From Cryobacterium algoricola (GTDB lineage: Bacteria > Actinomycetota > Actinomycetes > Actinomycetales > Microbacteriaceae): a DNA stretch of 64,000 bases. Within the stretch, counting starts at the first letter, position 1; each line of letters opens with the position of its first letter. Below the pieces are notes generated by a model, which made no database searches, was not told where the DNA came from, and saw nothing but the letters and a program-made list of their open reading frames with translations. The DNA lies in assembly GCF_004402485.1 (NCBI RefSeq), contig NZ_SOFG01000004.1:891834-955833 (forward strand), written 5' to 3'. A program made the position numbers and the translations under genes. Below are positions 1 to 9,290 of the stretch, one piece after another.

Positions 1-1736
1 AGGGCGAGCGCGGTTTCGTCGCTCGTGCGGCCGGTCGGCGGTACCTGGTCGAGCAGGGCCGTCAGTTCGAGGTAGACCGGGTCGGGTTCCCGCTCGGGGA
101 CCGCGATCGGGAACTCGCCGGGTGTGGCGAGGTGTCCGGCGGCACCGTCGTCGCAGGCACCCTCCTCTGCGGCCCGGTCGAGGAGCCAGTCCCGAAGCCG
201 CCTCGTCGAACGGCAATCGTAGGCGTTGTAGCGCGCGATGTCCTCGAGGACGGCCGCGGCGGCATCCGCCTCGCCGGCGGCGAGGAGCTCGCCCGCATGC
301 GCGTACTCGGCGATCGAGTCTGCGGCATTGTCGACACCCTCCCTGGCCTCCTCCCCCATGTAGAGCGGCTCGAGTTTCTTGAGGGAGTAGCTGCGGCTGC
401 CGACCCGGAGGCCCTGCCGCACGACCGGGTAGAGATCGACGAGCACGTGGTTGCGGAGCAGGTCGTCGACGGCATCCTCGCCGACGCCGTGCCGGGCGGC
501 GAGGCTGAGCAGGTGGGTGCGCTCGTAGGGGGCGTAGTGGTAGATGTGCAGGTCGGGGTAGCGGTCCCGGCGCTCCCGCACGTAGTCGAGGAAATCGATG
601 AGGGCCTGGCGTTCCTCGGCGTGGCTATGCGCCCAGAACGCGCGGAAGGTGTCGTCGGCTTCGACGAGGCCGAACAGGTAGTCGAGCCCCCACACGACGG
701 TCCCGGCCGACGTCTCGTCCGCACCCTCCTGGTACAGGGGATCGCCCTCGAAGTCGAAGAAGATGTCCCCCGGGCTCGGCTTCGGCAGGTCGGCGAGGGC
801 CCGCGGGTTGGTCACCTGCCACGCGAGTGGCCGGCCGGGGTGCGGGTCGAGCTGCAGCCTGGCCTGTGCGCGCAGGGTCGCGAGCGTCGGATCGGTGATG
901 CCGGCAACGGGCCCGGTCGACACGGAGAGCTCCTCGATCGTGCTGATGCCCGCCGCACGCAGGCGAGCACGCTGGGTGAGGCGCAGCTGGGCGACGAGGA
1001 GCACGTCACGGTGCAGCTGTACCTGTTCCTCGCAGACCGCGCAGCGACCGCAGGCGACGTACCGGGGGTCGCCCCAGGGGGTCGCCTCGGCGTCGGCGAG
1101 GCGGTCGTCGATCAGGCCCTCGAGCCTGGCCCGCCTGGCCCGGTACACCGGCAGGATGTCTGCCAGCCGGTGCGAGCTCGTGCGTCCGTCGCCGAGTAGG
1201 AGGTGCACCCGGTCGCCGGTGCGGATACCGAGGCGTTCGAGCTGGTCGCTGTACGCCGCCAGTTGCAGCAGCGCGGTGACCTTCGCCGAGCGGGCGAGCT
1301 TGGTGTCGTAGACCTCATAACGGGGCCCCGCCGCGGCGCTTCCCGCCGAATCGCCCGGCTCCGGCGAGCGGATGATGAAGTCCGCGTACCCGAGGAAGCG
1401 CCCGTCGAAGAAGGCAGCCTGGAACACGACAGCGACGCCGGCGCGGAGGGCCGCCGCACTCAGCCGGGCGGCGTCGAGGATCTCAGTGCGCCCGGCGCGG
1501 GCGGGACGCTCGATCTCGACGACGGGCCCGGACGAACGGAGCCGGTTCAGCATCTGCAGCTCGTGGGCGTCGCCGAGTTCTGCGGTGCGCGCGAGCATGG
1601 CGTCCACGGGGTCCGGAACCGGGTCGATCCGCCCCAGGCGGGCGTCGAGCCGGCGCATCACGGCCCATTCGCAGACCGCGGCCGCGCTCAGGTCGCTCGC
1701 CGAGTACACGACGGTGACAGGGTCAAGCAGGAACAC
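1..1736 (-). CDS. TM0106-family RecB-like nuclease (3' end outside window)
   Basis: Large putative nuclease of DNA repair type; only the first 578 codons are inside the window and the frame is still open at position 3. The GTG start at 1736 is chosen because GGGAGG lies six bases upstream and no upstream start fits better. The protein begins VFLLDPVTVVYSASDLSAAA. A four-cysteine cluster lies in the middle (C-x2-C-x2-C, seen as CGRCAVC, with an earlier Cys), as in RecB/AddB-type iron-sulfur nucleases. A second region (FFDFEGDPL, later YHYAPYE and YNAYDCRSTRRL) has the DEDD-like exonuclease look of the TM0106 family. Family members of 1,100-1,200 residues usually continue into a C-terminal superfamily-1 helicase, which would lie to the left of this window. 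Function is inferred from family resemblance. Confidence 0.82.
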   Translation of the reverse strand, partial: MFLLDPVTVVYSASDLSAAAVCEWAVMRRLDARLGRIDPVPDPVDAMLARTAELGDAHELQMLNRLRSSGPVVEIERPARAGRTEILDAARLSAAALRAGVAVVFQAAFFDGRFLGYADFIIRSPEPGDSAGSAAAGPRYEVYDTKLARSAKVTALLQLAAYSDQLERLGIRTGDRVHLLLGDGRTSSHRLADILPVYRARRARLEGLIDDRLADAEATPWGDPRYVACGRCAVCEEQVQLHRDVLLVAQLRLTQRARLRAAGISTIEELSVSTGPVAGITDPTLATLRAQARLQLDPHPGRPLAWQVTNPRALADLPKPSPGDIFFDFEGDPLYQEGADETSAGTVVWGLDYLFGLVEADDTFRAFWAHSHAEERQALIDFLDYVRERRDRYPDLHIYHYAPYERTHLLSLAARHGVGEDAVDDLLRNHVLVDLYPVVRQGLRVGSRSYSLKKLEPLYMGEEAREGVDNAADSIAEYAHAGELLAAGEADAAAAVLEDIARYNAYDCRSTRRLRDWLLDRAAEEGACDDGAAGHLATPGEFPIAVPEREPDPVYLELTALLDQVPPTGRTSDETALA

Positions 1737-1954
1737 GACGGCCTCCCGAAAGGATCTGCCCCGAGGCTAACCGAAACGACCGACACCGGGTTGCTGTGAG
1801 CCGTCTGTGCAATCCCCCACTGTGCGGAGTGGCCCATTAGCCTCGACCCAACGGCAGTGTTGGCGTGGCCGGGCTTCCCTCTCACGGGGTGCCCCGGAGG
1901 GTTTCCTCGACGTCGGACTCCGCATTCTCATCGACGAATTCAGAAGGACACACC

Positions 1955-2230
1955 GTGAGCGAAACCACCAGCACGAGCACGACCGACGACGCGGCCGGGA
2001 CGGCGTCGGGCCCCGACGGCCACATCATCCAGGACTGGACCGATCTCGGGAAGGAGATGTGGTCGTACCTGACCGGCAAGAGCGCCGTGATCAACTACAC
2101 CTTCATCGACATGGCCGTCGAAGTCCCGCGGGACATCGGACCGGACGCCCCGCGGGCGACGTGGAAGCTGAACGGGACCCTCCGCGTCACGACCAGCGAA
2201 GGCCCAGCCGTCGAGTCCGCTGCCCACTGA
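1955..2230 (+). CDS. Small conserved-looking protein upstream of FHA gene
   Basis: 91-residue protein of unknown function. GTG at 1955 is preferred over an in-frame ATG at 1865 because AGAAGGA sits about seven bases upstream of the GTG and the extra upstream residues look like untranslated sequence. The N-terminal 20 residues are rich in Ser/Thr; the rest (for example DWTDLGKEMWSYLTGKSA and PRATWKLNGTLRVTT) looks like a compact globular domain with no signal peptide or membrane segment. Its stop codon is two bases before the ATG of the FHA-domain gene, so the two are almost certainly translated as one operon and may work together. I do not recognise the family. Confidence 0.72.
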   Translation: MSETTSTSTTDDAAGTASGPDGHIIQDWTDLGKEMWSYLTGKSAVINYTFIDMAVEVPRDIGPDAPRATWKLNGTLRVTTSEGPAVESAAH

Positions 2231-2232
2231 CC

Positions 2233-3144
2233 ATGGCAACGACCACCCGCCTGGATATCGATCTCGCCTTCTCCCTTGCCGAGCCGGACGGCCAGCACGG
2301 CGGCGAACGGATGCAGGGGACGATCACCGCCGCCGGAACCGACGTGGAGATCTTCGCGAGCAGGCCAGAGCTCTTCCTGCAGACGAGGACGATCACTCTC
2401 AAGGAGGTCCGCACCCTCGCGGCAGACCTGGCCGAACGGGGGCTCTCCGTGTCGCTGAGCGGCCCGGACGGGCTGGTGGTCCGGCTCGGAGCGATCCAGG
2501 CTCCCCGCCTGCAGCGCCTCCTGACCGGGTCAGCGCATGTCGCCCTCGGCACCCGGGCGGCGCTGGCGCCGCTGCTGCGGCGTCGCAGGCGCGCCGCCGC
2601 AGCAGAACCGGCGCCGGTCGTGACCCTGCCGCCGTCCACCCTCTTCCCGCTGGTGCCGACGCTCGACCGGCGCATCCGGCGCACGGTGACGACCACGCAC
2701 TACACCCGCGGATCCGGACGGCCCCGACTGATCTTCGTCGTCGGGTCGGAGAACTGGGACGGCACGCCGCCCCGTCAGTTCGACCTCAAGCCGGAGACCA
2801 CCAGGATCGGATCGAGCCCGGACGCCGATCTGAGGCTCGACGGTCTCGCCCCCATCCACGCCGAGATCCGGCACGACCAGAACGACGAGTACGTGCTGTT
2901 CTACCTCGGGCCCGTGGCACCGGGAGCGGAGTCCCCGGGCATCGACGGAAGCCGTTCGTCGGAGGGGGGCCGAATTCTGCGCACCGGAGCACGCATCGAA
3001 CTCGGGCCGTGGCGGATGGCGTTCTTCCGCGAGGAATTCGCCGATCACGGTCGTCCATACGGCGGCAGGGTGGGCGGGGAACTGGCGTACCAGAAGCCGC
3101 AGCCCGCCCGCCGGAACACGGAGACGCCGAGGTCGGCCTCCTAG
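2233..3144 (+). CDS. FHA-domain protein
   Basis: 303-residue cytoplasmic protein. Residues 1-140 form an unrecognised N-terminal region ending in an Arg/Ala-rich segment (LRRRRRAAAAEPAP). The C-terminal third is a forkhead-associated fold, visible as FDLKPETTRIGSSPDADLRLDGLAPIHAEI: the pattern TRIGSSPDADL...HAEI contains the expected Gly, Ser and His positions of the phosphothreonine-binding loop. FHA domains bind phosphothreonine peptides, so a role downstream of a Ser/Thr kinase is inferred; no kinase or phosphatase is visible next to it. It follows the 91-residue protein gene by two bases. ATG is the natural start since the preceding gene stops just before it. Confidence 0.82.
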   Translation: MATTTRLDIDLAFSLAEPDGQHGGERMQGTITAAGTDVEIFASRPELFLQTRTITLKEVRTLAADLAERGLSVSLSGPDGLVVRLGAIQAPRLQRLLTGSAHVALGTRAALAPLLRRRRRAAAAEPAPVVTLPPSTLFPLVPTLDRRIRRTVTTTHYTRGSGRPRLIFVVGSENWDGTPPRQFDLKPETTRIGSSPDADLRLDGLAPIHAEIRHDQNDEYVLFYLGPVAPGAESPGIDGSRSSEGGRILRTGARIELGPWRMAFFREEFADHGRPYGGRVGGELAYQKPQPARRNTETPRSAS

Positions 3145-3169
3145 CCCCAGGAACCCGGCGTCCGCTGCG

Positions 3170-4858
3170 TCAGACCGGCTTGTCCGCCGGGGTGACGGCG
3201 ACGGATGCCGGGGCACCGGCATCCGCTTCGGGCTCGCGTCCGTCGCGGTGCGGCGCGGTCCCGGAGAGCCGCAGGGTCGCGAGCAGGCCGATGACGAGGA
3301 ATCCGGCCGCCGCGAATGCGGAGTACCGGGTGCCCTCGCTGAAGGCGTCGCGCGCGGCGGTGGCCACGGCAGGGCTCTGTGCGTCGAGAGCGGGGATCGC
3401 CGCCCCGGCGCTGTCCACGACCGCGTCGACGACCTGGGTGCGCGCAGACTCGGGCAACCCGGGCACGTCCGCGAGTTTCGCGTCGAGCGAGGCGCCGACC
3501 GAGGTGAACAGCACGGTGCCGAGCACCGCGATACCGAGCGCGGAGCCGATCTGGCGCGCGGTCGAGGAGGTGCCTGAGCCCTGGCCGCTCTTCTCGACCG
3601 GCACATCCTTGAGCACGACCCCGGTCAGCTGGGCGGTCGCGAGACCGACACCCATGCCGTAGACGAACAGGAACGGCACGATCGCCAGCCAGCTCGCATC
3701 CGCGGTGATCACGAGGCCGAGTCCGGCGACGCCGACGATCTCCAGCACGATTCCGACCCGGACGATCGTTTCCGGGGAGACCCGGTTGCCGTATGCGCCG
3801 GCGAAACCGCTCGCCACGAAGGAGCCGATCGCGAGCGCGAGCAGCACGAACCCGGTCTGCAGGGCGTCATAGCCCAACACGTTCTGCAGCCAGAGCGGCA
3901 GGGACAGGATGATGCCGAACTCGCCGAGCGACACGATCATGGCCGCGATGTTCCCATTGCGGAAGGACGCGATGCGGAACAGGGAGAACGCGAGGAGGGT
4001 GGTCTTTCCGGCGCGCTGACGGGAGAGGCCCCAGAGGATGAACGCCGTGCCGGCGAGAAGGGTGATCGCGAAGGCGATCGGGATCGGCGAGATCTCGTAC
4101 GGCCAGGTGAAGCCGCCGATCACCATCGGCTTGTTGGTGAGCCACCAGCCATAGCTGCGGCCCTCGATGAGCCCGAAGACGAGGGTCGCGCTCGTGAGCA
4201 CGGAGAGCACGGCGCCGACGACGTCCACCCGGCGAGGTTCACCGGCGTCCTTCGACTCGGTGACGAAGACCAGCACCCCGATGATGATGATCACGCCGAG
4301 GGGAACGTTGATGCCGAAGGCCCACCGCCAGGAGAAGTACGTGGTCAACCAGCCGCCGAGCAGCGGCCCGACGGCGACCATGCCGCCGATCGTGGAGCCC
4401 CAGATCGCGAAGGCGATGCCTCTGTCCCGCCCGCGGAAGTTCGCATTGATCAGCGACAGGGTGGTCGGAAGCACCATGGCGCCGCCGATGCCCTGGATCA
4501 GGCGGGCTCCGATCAGCAGGTCGCCCGATTGGGCCGCCGAGGCGAGAACGGATGCCGCGGCGAAGATCACGACGCCGAGGATCAGGATCCGGCGTCGGCC
4601 GTACCGGTCCGCCAGTGTGCCGAAGACGAGCAGGAGTGCGGCGAAGACGAGGGTGTAGCTTTCCTGGACCCACTGCACCTGCGTCGAGGTGATCGCGAGG
4701 TCGCGCACGATCGAGGGGATCGCGACGTTGATGATCGTCGAGTCGACGATGATGAGCGCGACGGCGACGCTGATGAAGACGAGGCCGGCCCAGCGGCGGC
4801 GCGGAGACTCGGTGCGGGCGAGGGGGGACGTGGGAGTGGCTGGGCGCTGGTCGGTCAT
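3170..4858 (-). CDS. MFS drug exporter, DHA2 (EmrB/QacA) type
   Basis: 562-residue integral membrane exporter of the 14-helix major facilitator family. Family markers seen: LVFGTLADRYGRRRILILG (MFS motif A between helices 2 and 3), the helix-5 motif C region (SLINANFRGRDRGIAFAIWG then GPLLGGWL), and a first helix with VDSTIINVAIPSIV, typical of DHA2 proteins. Proton-driven export of drugs or metabolites is the family role; the substrate cannot be read. Its ATG overlaps the stop of the upstream TspO-like gene by four bases (ATGA), so they are translationally coupled. It converges on the FHA gene, with 25 bases between the stops. Confidence 0.9.
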   Translation of the reverse strand: MTDQRPATPTSPLARTESPRRRWAGLVFISVAVALIIVDSTIINVAIPSIVRDLAITSTQVQWVQESYTLVFAALLLVFGTLADRYGRRRILILGVVIFAAASVLASAAQSGDLLIGARLIQGIGGAMVLPTTLSLINANFRGRDRGIAFAIWGSTIGGMVAVGPLLGGWLTTYFSWRWAFGINVPLGVIIIIGVLVFVTESKDAGEPRRVDVVGAVLSVLTSATLVFGLIEGRSYGWWLTNKPMVIGGFTWPYEISPIPIAFAITLLAGTAFILWGLSRQRAGKTTLLAFSLFRIASFRNGNIAAMIVSLGEFGIILSLPLWLQNVLGYDALQTGFVLLALAIGSFVASGFAGAYGNRVSPETIVRVGIVLEIVGVAGLGLVITADASWLAIVPFLFVYGMGVGLATAQLTGVVLKDVPVEKSGQGSGTSSTARQIGSALGIAVLGTVLFTSVGASLDAKLADVPGLPESARTQVVDAVVDSAGAAIPALDAQSPAVATAARDAFSEGTRYSAFAAAGFLVIGLLATLRLSGTAPHRDGREPEADAGAPASVAVTPADKPV

Positions 4859-5667
4859 GCGACTACCGTTCGGGTCGGTGGGGATACGGGAAGTTCGGCC
4901 ATGCGCAGGCGCGCACCGACGGTCACGGCGAGCACGAGTACCACCGCGACGACGGCCGCGATGCCAGCGAGCACGGAGAGCGGGGCGCCGCCCAGCCGCG
5001 CGACGGCGAGCCAGCCGAGTCCCCAGGCGAGGGAGGCCGCAGGGGCGAGGCGGCCGTGGCCGGCGATCGCGAGCAACCCGCCGACGATCGCGGCGACCGC
5101 GATGACGGCGACGGCCCAGAGGTCGGGGTCGAGCCCGAAGCCCGTGAAGCCGGCGGCGACGAGCACGGCGGTCACGTTCGCAGCGGTCGCGACGCAGACC
5201 CAGCCGAGGTACAGGCCCATGGTCCCGTCGACGAGGATCGTTTCGACGATATTCTTCGGGCGTGACGCCAGGGTGAGCCGGAAGGTCCAGACGAGCACCG
5301 CGAGCAGGGCCACGATGACGGGAACGCTGAGCCAGAGCTGGTCGAACTGGATGCTCAGGATCCACGCGGCATTCAGGATCAGGGAGGCGAGGATCGGGTA
5401 GCCGAGCCGGCGTTGCCGGGGATCGCTCCGCTGCGCCGGGAGGCACTGCCAGATGGCGTATCCGACGAGGCCGAGGTAGATCGGTGTCCAGATCGCGAAT
5501 GCGGGCACCGCAGGCGCGATCAGGGTCGCGTCGGCCGCGAGCGCGCCGCCGGCGGCGTTCTGGATCGGCGTACCGCCCGCGGCGCCCGACCCGATGAAGG
5601 ATCCGACGAGGGCAACGAGCGCGCCGATCACGACGAGGACCATCCGCCGGAGATCTCGAGAATTCAT
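4855..5667 (-). CDS. TspO/MBR-like tryptophan-rich membrane protein
   Basis: 270-residue membrane protein with about seven or eight hydrophobic helices, longer than the usual 160-residue TspO. The segment PAFAIWTPIYLGLVGYAIWQ resembles the signature around helix 2 of TspO (Pro, Trp-Thr/Pro-Ile-Tyr), and NAAWILSIQFDQLWLSV matches the next helix. TspO proteins bind tetrapyrroles and related ligands and act as sensors or transporters; this is inferred here. The start has GGAGAGTGAG just upstream. It is first in a two-gene operon with the MFS exporter (four-base overlap), which suggests that a common ligand or stress induces both. The upstream 145 bases to the LCP gene contain an AT-rich promoter-like patch (TTGACTTATAT at about 5680-5692). 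Confidence 0.75.
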   Translation of the reverse strand: MNSRDLRRMVLVVIGALVALVGSFIGSGAAGGTPIQNAAGGALAADATLIAPAVPAFAIWTPIYLGLVGYAIWQCLPAQRSDPRQRRLGYPILASLILNAAWILSIQFDQLWLSVPVIVALLAVLVWTFRLTLASRPKNIVETILVDGTMGLYLGWVCVATAANVTAVLVAAGFTGFGLDPDLWAVAVIAVAAIVGGLLAIAGHGRLAPAASLAWGLGWLAVARLGGAPLSVLAGIAAVVAVVLVLAVTVGARLRMAELPVSPPTRTVVA

Positions 5668-5813
5668 CTCACTCTCCTAGATATAAGTCAACTGAACAAG
5701 ATGACGTTAGCACCAGGGCGCGCGAAAGGACAGTGCCGGCGGGAACCGCTGGCCCTCGATCTGTTGATCCTGGGTTGCGGAGGGCGCTCAGCGGCGCGCG
5801 ACCGGGCCCTGGA

Positions 5814-7130
5814 TCAGTAGTTGTACGCGATCGAGCAGGTCTGCTGGCTCGCGGTCTGGCCGCGGAGGCCGGCGATTTCGACGGGCGCCGCGGCATCCGT
5901 TGCCGCGGGCGTCGGGGTGCCCGTCGCCGCATCGGTCGCCGGAGCAGTGGGGGTCGGCGTCGGGGTCGACGTCGCGGCGGGAGTCGCGGCGGGAGTCGCC
6001 GTCGGGTCGAGTTCGGCACTGTTGCCGAGGGACTTGGCGTCGAGGGTGAAGGACTGGTCGGCCGTGACGGCGGCGAACAGTTTCTTCGCGAGCGCGGTCG
6101 ACGGCACGAGCTTCGCGAGGTTATCCGGGTCCGTCGCCGAGGGGTACTGCACGAACACGAGTTGGTTCAGGTCGATGTCCTTCAGGGCGAGCGCCATGCC
6201 GACCATGGTCGGGATGTTGGCGAGAGACGTGGAGAGCTTCAGGTTCGTCCCCGCTGCCGTCGCGAGGGCCGAGAGCTTGGACACGTCGGTGAGCGTCGCG
6301 CTGCTCTTCATCACGCGCATCAGCGACGACATGTATGCCTGCTGCGAAGAGATCCGGGACAGGTCGCTGCCGTCTCCGACACCGTGGCGGCTGCGCAGGT
6401 AGGCGAGGGCCGCGGTTCCGGAGACGACGCTCGTTCCCGCGGGGAGGTCGAGTCCCGTGTACGGATCCTTGATCGCGTCGTTGAGGCAGATCGGGACGCC
6501 GCCGACGGCGTCGGCCATCGCGACCGTGCCCTCGAAGGAGATCAGGCCGGCGTAGGGAATGGTGAGTCCGGTCAGCGCCGCAACGGTCGAGACGACGCAG
6601 CCGAGTCCTCCCCTGCCGAAGGACGCGTTCATGGCCGAGGACGAAACGGCCTTCGACACCTTCCCGGTGTCGGGGTCCGTGCAGGCGGGCTGGCTGACGA
6701 CGAGGTCGCGGGGAATGCTGATCACGACCGCGCTCTTATGGTCGGCGGAGACGTGCAGCAGGATGTTGACGTCGTTGAGGGTGCCGGTACGGTCCCCGTA
6801 TGCCGCCGACTGGGTGAGGGAGTTGTCCACCCCGACGACGAGAACGTTGAAGCCGCCCTCGAAAGAGCCGAGCTGCGGAATCGCGGGCGCATCGGTCGCG
6901 CCGTTGGAAATGTCGACCGCGTTGGCCGAGACCTTCGTTGCGAACTGGGTGACCGCGATGGCCGCAACGGATGCCCCGCTCACGAGGACGACCGCGAGCG
7001 CGATCGAGAGGGCCTTGATCAGGGTGAGCATCGTGTGGCTGCGGCTCGGTCGGCGCCGGTGACGGATGAGTGTGGCCGCCCTGGCGTGCCTGCGGGCGTC
7101 CGCGCGGCCCTCGGGCCCGTGATTCGTCAA
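5814..7130 (-). CDS. LCP-family cell-wall glycopolymer transferase
   Basis: 438-residue type-II membrane protein of the LytR-CpsA-Psr family, which attaches anionic or other glycopolymers to peptidoglycan outside the membrane. Order: basic N-terminal tail (GRADARRHARAATLIRHRRR), one membrane helix (MLTLIKALSIALAVVLVSG), then the extracellular LCP domain. The domain shows the family landmarks: NVLVVGVD, DRTGTLNDVNILLHV, SIPRDLVV, FEGTVAMADAVGGVPICL and AALAYLRSRHGVGDGSDLSRISSQQAYMSSL, including the arginines that hold the polyprenyl-phosphate. The tail is a Pro/Thr/Ala low-complexity stretch. TTG at 7130 is preferred (AGGGG five bases upstream); a GTG at 7217 would add residues unlike the family, and an ATG at about 7031 would remove the basic tail. 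Confidence 0.85.
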   Translation of the reverse strand: MTNHGPEGRADARRHARAATLIRHRRRPSRSHTMLTLIKALSIALAVVLVSGASVAAIAVTQFATKVSANAVDISNGATDAPAIPQLGSFEGGFNVLVVGVDNSLTQSAAYGDRTGTLNDVNILLHVSADHKSAVVISIPRDLVVSQPACTDPDTGKVSKAVSSSAMNASFGRGGLGCVVSTVAALTGLTIPYAGLISFEGTVAMADAVGGVPICLNDAIKDPYTGLDLPAGTSVVSGTAALAYLRSRHGVGDGSDLSRISSQQAYMSSLMRVMKSSATLTDVSKLSALATAAGTNLKLSTSLANIPTMVGMALALKDIDLNQLVFVQYPSATDPDNLAKLVPSTALAKKLFAAVTADQSFTLDAKSLGNSAELDPTATPAATPAATSTPTPTPTAPATDAATGTPTPAATDAAAPVEIAGLRGQTASQQTCSIAYNY

Positions 7131-7243
7131 CAAAACCCCTAATTGCGTTCCATGGTCAGAATCTTCACGATAGTTGCCGGTCCCGGACGTTTTCTGGACT
7201 CGGGCTATGAGACTCACAGGAACGGCCGTGTCAGGCTGGGAGC

Positions 7244-7630
7244 ATGCTGATCAACCGCGTGCACCACATCGCCATCATTGCGAGCGACTACGAGCGCTCG
7301 AAACGGTTCTACCTCGATGTGGTGGGGTGCACGCTCGAAGCGGAGTACTTCCGCGCCGAGCGCGATTCCTGGATGGGCAAGCTCGCGCTGAACGGCGAGT
7401 ACATCCTCGAGTTGTTCTCGTTCCCGGACACCCCGGCCCGCCGCAGCGGACCGGAGGCGCTCGGCCTGCGCCACCTCGCGTTCGAGGTCGACGACGTTCC
7501 CGGCGCGCGGGCCGAACTCCTCGGCCGGGGCGTCGACTGCGAGGAACTGCGGGTCGACCCGCACACCCACAAGGCGATGTTCTTCTTCCGGGACCCCGAC
7601 GGCCTGCCCCTCGAGATCTACCAGTCCTGA
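7244..7630 (+). CDS. VOC-family metalloenzyme (GloA2/YaeR-like)
   Basis: 128-residue cytoplasmic enzyme with two beta-alpha-beta-beta-beta repeats of the glyoxalase/VOC fold. Candidate metal ligands sit where glyoxalase-I-type proteins carry them: His8 (VHHIAI), Glu56 (YILELF), His77 (LRHLAFEV) and Glu124 (LPLEIYQ). The full set suggests an active metal enzyme. The closest match by eye is the YaeR/GloA2 group, whose substrate is not firmly known. ATG at 7244 follows a weak GGGAG. It is monocistronic, convergent with the PTS operon, and followed by a strong hairpin. Confidence 0.85.
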   Translation: MLINRVHHIAIIASDYERSKRFYLDVVGCTLEAEYFRAERDSWMGKLALNGEYILELFSFPDTPARRSGPEALGLRHLAFEVDDVPGARAELLGRGVDCEELRVDPHTHKAMFFFRDPDGLPLEIYQS

Positions 7631-7648
7631 CCGCCCTCCCCGGAATCG

Positions 7649-7691
7649 CGTTCGGTTCCCCTTCATCCGCCAGATGAGGGGGAACCGAACG
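7649..7691. terminator. Strong bidirectional hairpin between convergent genes
   Basis: Eighteen-pair stem (CGTTCGGTTCCCC then TTCAT, pairing with ATGAGGGGG then AACCGAACG) closed by a seven-base loop. It lies between the stops of the VOC gene and the PTS IIC gene. There is no long U tract on either strand, as is usual for actinobacterial terminators. It probably ends transcription from both sides. Confidence 0.75.
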
Positions 7692-7707
7692 TGATCGAAC
7701 AGGCGAC

Positions 7708-9231
7708 TTATGCGGGATGGGCCGCGCGTTCTGCCTTGGCAGCCGCCCTGGCTTCGGCGGCCGTGGCCTTCAGCTCCGCGTCGATCCCTGCGACATACGC
7801 GGCGTGCTTGGCACCGGGGAGCCAGCCCTTGTCGACGACCTTCATCTGGAAGACCGAGGCACCGATCACGAGGACGGCGCCGATGATGACGGTCAGCACG
7901 ACCCCGACCAGGACATTGCCGCTCAGCAGGCTGACGCCGATCAGCGTCCCGAACCAACCGAAGTCGGCATCGCCGAATGTGCTGTTGGCGAAGCCGAGCT
8001 GGCCGAGCACCAGGAGGAGGATCGCCGGAAGGATCGTGATCAGGATGCCGTTGACGAATCCGCCGACGACCGCGCCGATCCGGCCGCCGGTCGCATTCCC
8101 GTAGACGCCCGCGCCACCACCGGTGAAGAAGTGCGGCACCATGCCAGGAAGGATCAGGGCCAGACCGAAGACCGGGCCGAGCCACCAGGCGAGGAGACCG
8201 AGGCTCAGGAGGCCACCGGCGAACGAGGCGATGAAGCCGATCAGTACTGCGTTGGCGGCGAACGGGAAGACGATCGGGATGTCCAGCGCAGGCTTGGCCC
8301 CGGGGACGACCTTCTCGGCGATGCCCTGGAATGCGGGGACGAGTTCGCCGAGGATGGTGCGGACACCGTAGAGGATGATCGCGACACCGACGCCGAACTG
8401 CAGCGCCTGGGCAAAGGCGGCCATGATGTACGCGCCACCATCAGCGGATCCGAAGATCTTGAGGGCATCGTCGATCGGGAGGGCGATCAGGCCCCACACG
8501 GCGAACACCATGTAGATCATGACCATCGAGAGTGACGTCGCGACCATCGAGTCCCTGAGGAATTTGAGGTTCTGGGGGAAGTCGATGTGCTCGGTCGACT
8601 TGCTGCGCTGGCCCGTCGCCTGACCGGCCATGCCCGCCGCAATGTACCCCAGGGTACCGAAGTGACCGATGGCGATCGAGTCATCGCCCGTGATGCGCTT
8701 GGTCCACGGCTGCGCGAAGGCGGGCATCACGACCATGATCACGCCGAGCAGGCACCCGCCGATCAGGATGACGAGCCAGCTCAGGTTCGGTCCGAACCCG
8801 ACGGAGAGCACGACGGCGAGCATCATGGCCATGAAGACCATGTGGTGTCCGGTCAGGAAGATGTACTTGAGGGGAGTGAAGCGAGCCAACATCAGCATCA
8901 CCAGGAACCCGACGACCAGCACGTAGGCGCTCGTGGCGCCGTATTGCTCGGCCGCCAGGGCCGTGATGACCTCATTGGTGGGGATGACTCCCTGGGACCC
9001 GGTGACGGCCAGGATGAGGTTGCCGAGCGGGTTGAGTGCGGCCACGACGACGTTTGCGCCTGCGCCGAGGATGAGGAACCCGAGCGCCGCTTTGAGCGCG
9101 CCGCCGATCACCGTTCCAGCCGGTCTCCGCAGGGCGATCAACCCGACCGCCGTGATCATCCCCACGAGATAGGCAGGTACATTCAGGATCTGCTTGCCGA
9201 GGAAGTCGAGTATGACTAGGAACCACTCCAT
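7708..9231 (-). CDS. ulaA: PTS ascorbate-type transporter, IIC subunit
   Basis: 507-residue membrane permease of the UlaA/SgaT family, with about eleven hydrophobic segments. Recognisable stretches are LRRPAGTVIGGALKAALGFLILGAGA, TGHHMVFMAMM, GDDSIAIGHFGTLGYIAAG and PHFFTGGGAGVYGNATGG. The protein carries a sugar or sugar acid across the membrane while IIB phosphorylates it. The C-terminal 40 residues are an Ala/Lys-rich cytoplasmic tail. It is third in the operon IIA-IIB-IIC; 59 bases separate it from IIB. The substrate may not be ascorbate: no lactonase, decarboxylase or epimerase of the ula pathway is nearby, but a transketolase is. Confidence 0.9.
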   Translation of the reverse strand: MEWFLVILDFLGKQILNVPAYLVGMITAVGLIALRRPAGTVIGGALKAALGFLILGAGANVVVAALNPLGNLILAVTGSQGVIPTNEVITALAAEQYGATSAYVLVVGFLVMLMLARFTPLKYIFLTGHHMVFMAMMLAVVLSVGFGPNLSWLVILIGGCLLGVIMVVMPAFAQPWTKRITGDDSIAIGHFGTLGYIAAGMAGQATGQRSKSTEHIDFPQNLKFLRDSMVATSLSMVMIYMVFAVWGLIALPIDDALKIFGSADGGAYIMAAFAQALQFGVGVAIILYGVRTILGELVPAFQGIAEKVVPGAKPALDIPIVFPFAANAVLIGFIASFAGGLLSLGLLAWWLGPVFGLALILPGMVPHFFTGGGAGVYGNATGGRIGAVVGGFVNGILITILPAILLLVLGQLGFANSTFGDADFGWFGTLIGVSLLSGNVLVGVVLTVIIGAVLVIGASVFQMKVVDKGWLPGAKHAAYVAGIDAELKATAAEARAAAKAERAAHPA

Positions 9232-9290
9232 TGTGCTACACCCCTTGTTTGTTCAGTTGTCAGTGAGTTATCTGGTTGAGGACGACGTGC

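Noticed and set aside
132..1199. A 355-residue plus-strand frame
   Set aside because: It is the complement of the nuclease gene that reads from 1736 to the window edge; the minus strand shows coherent nuclease motifs and the plus strand does not.
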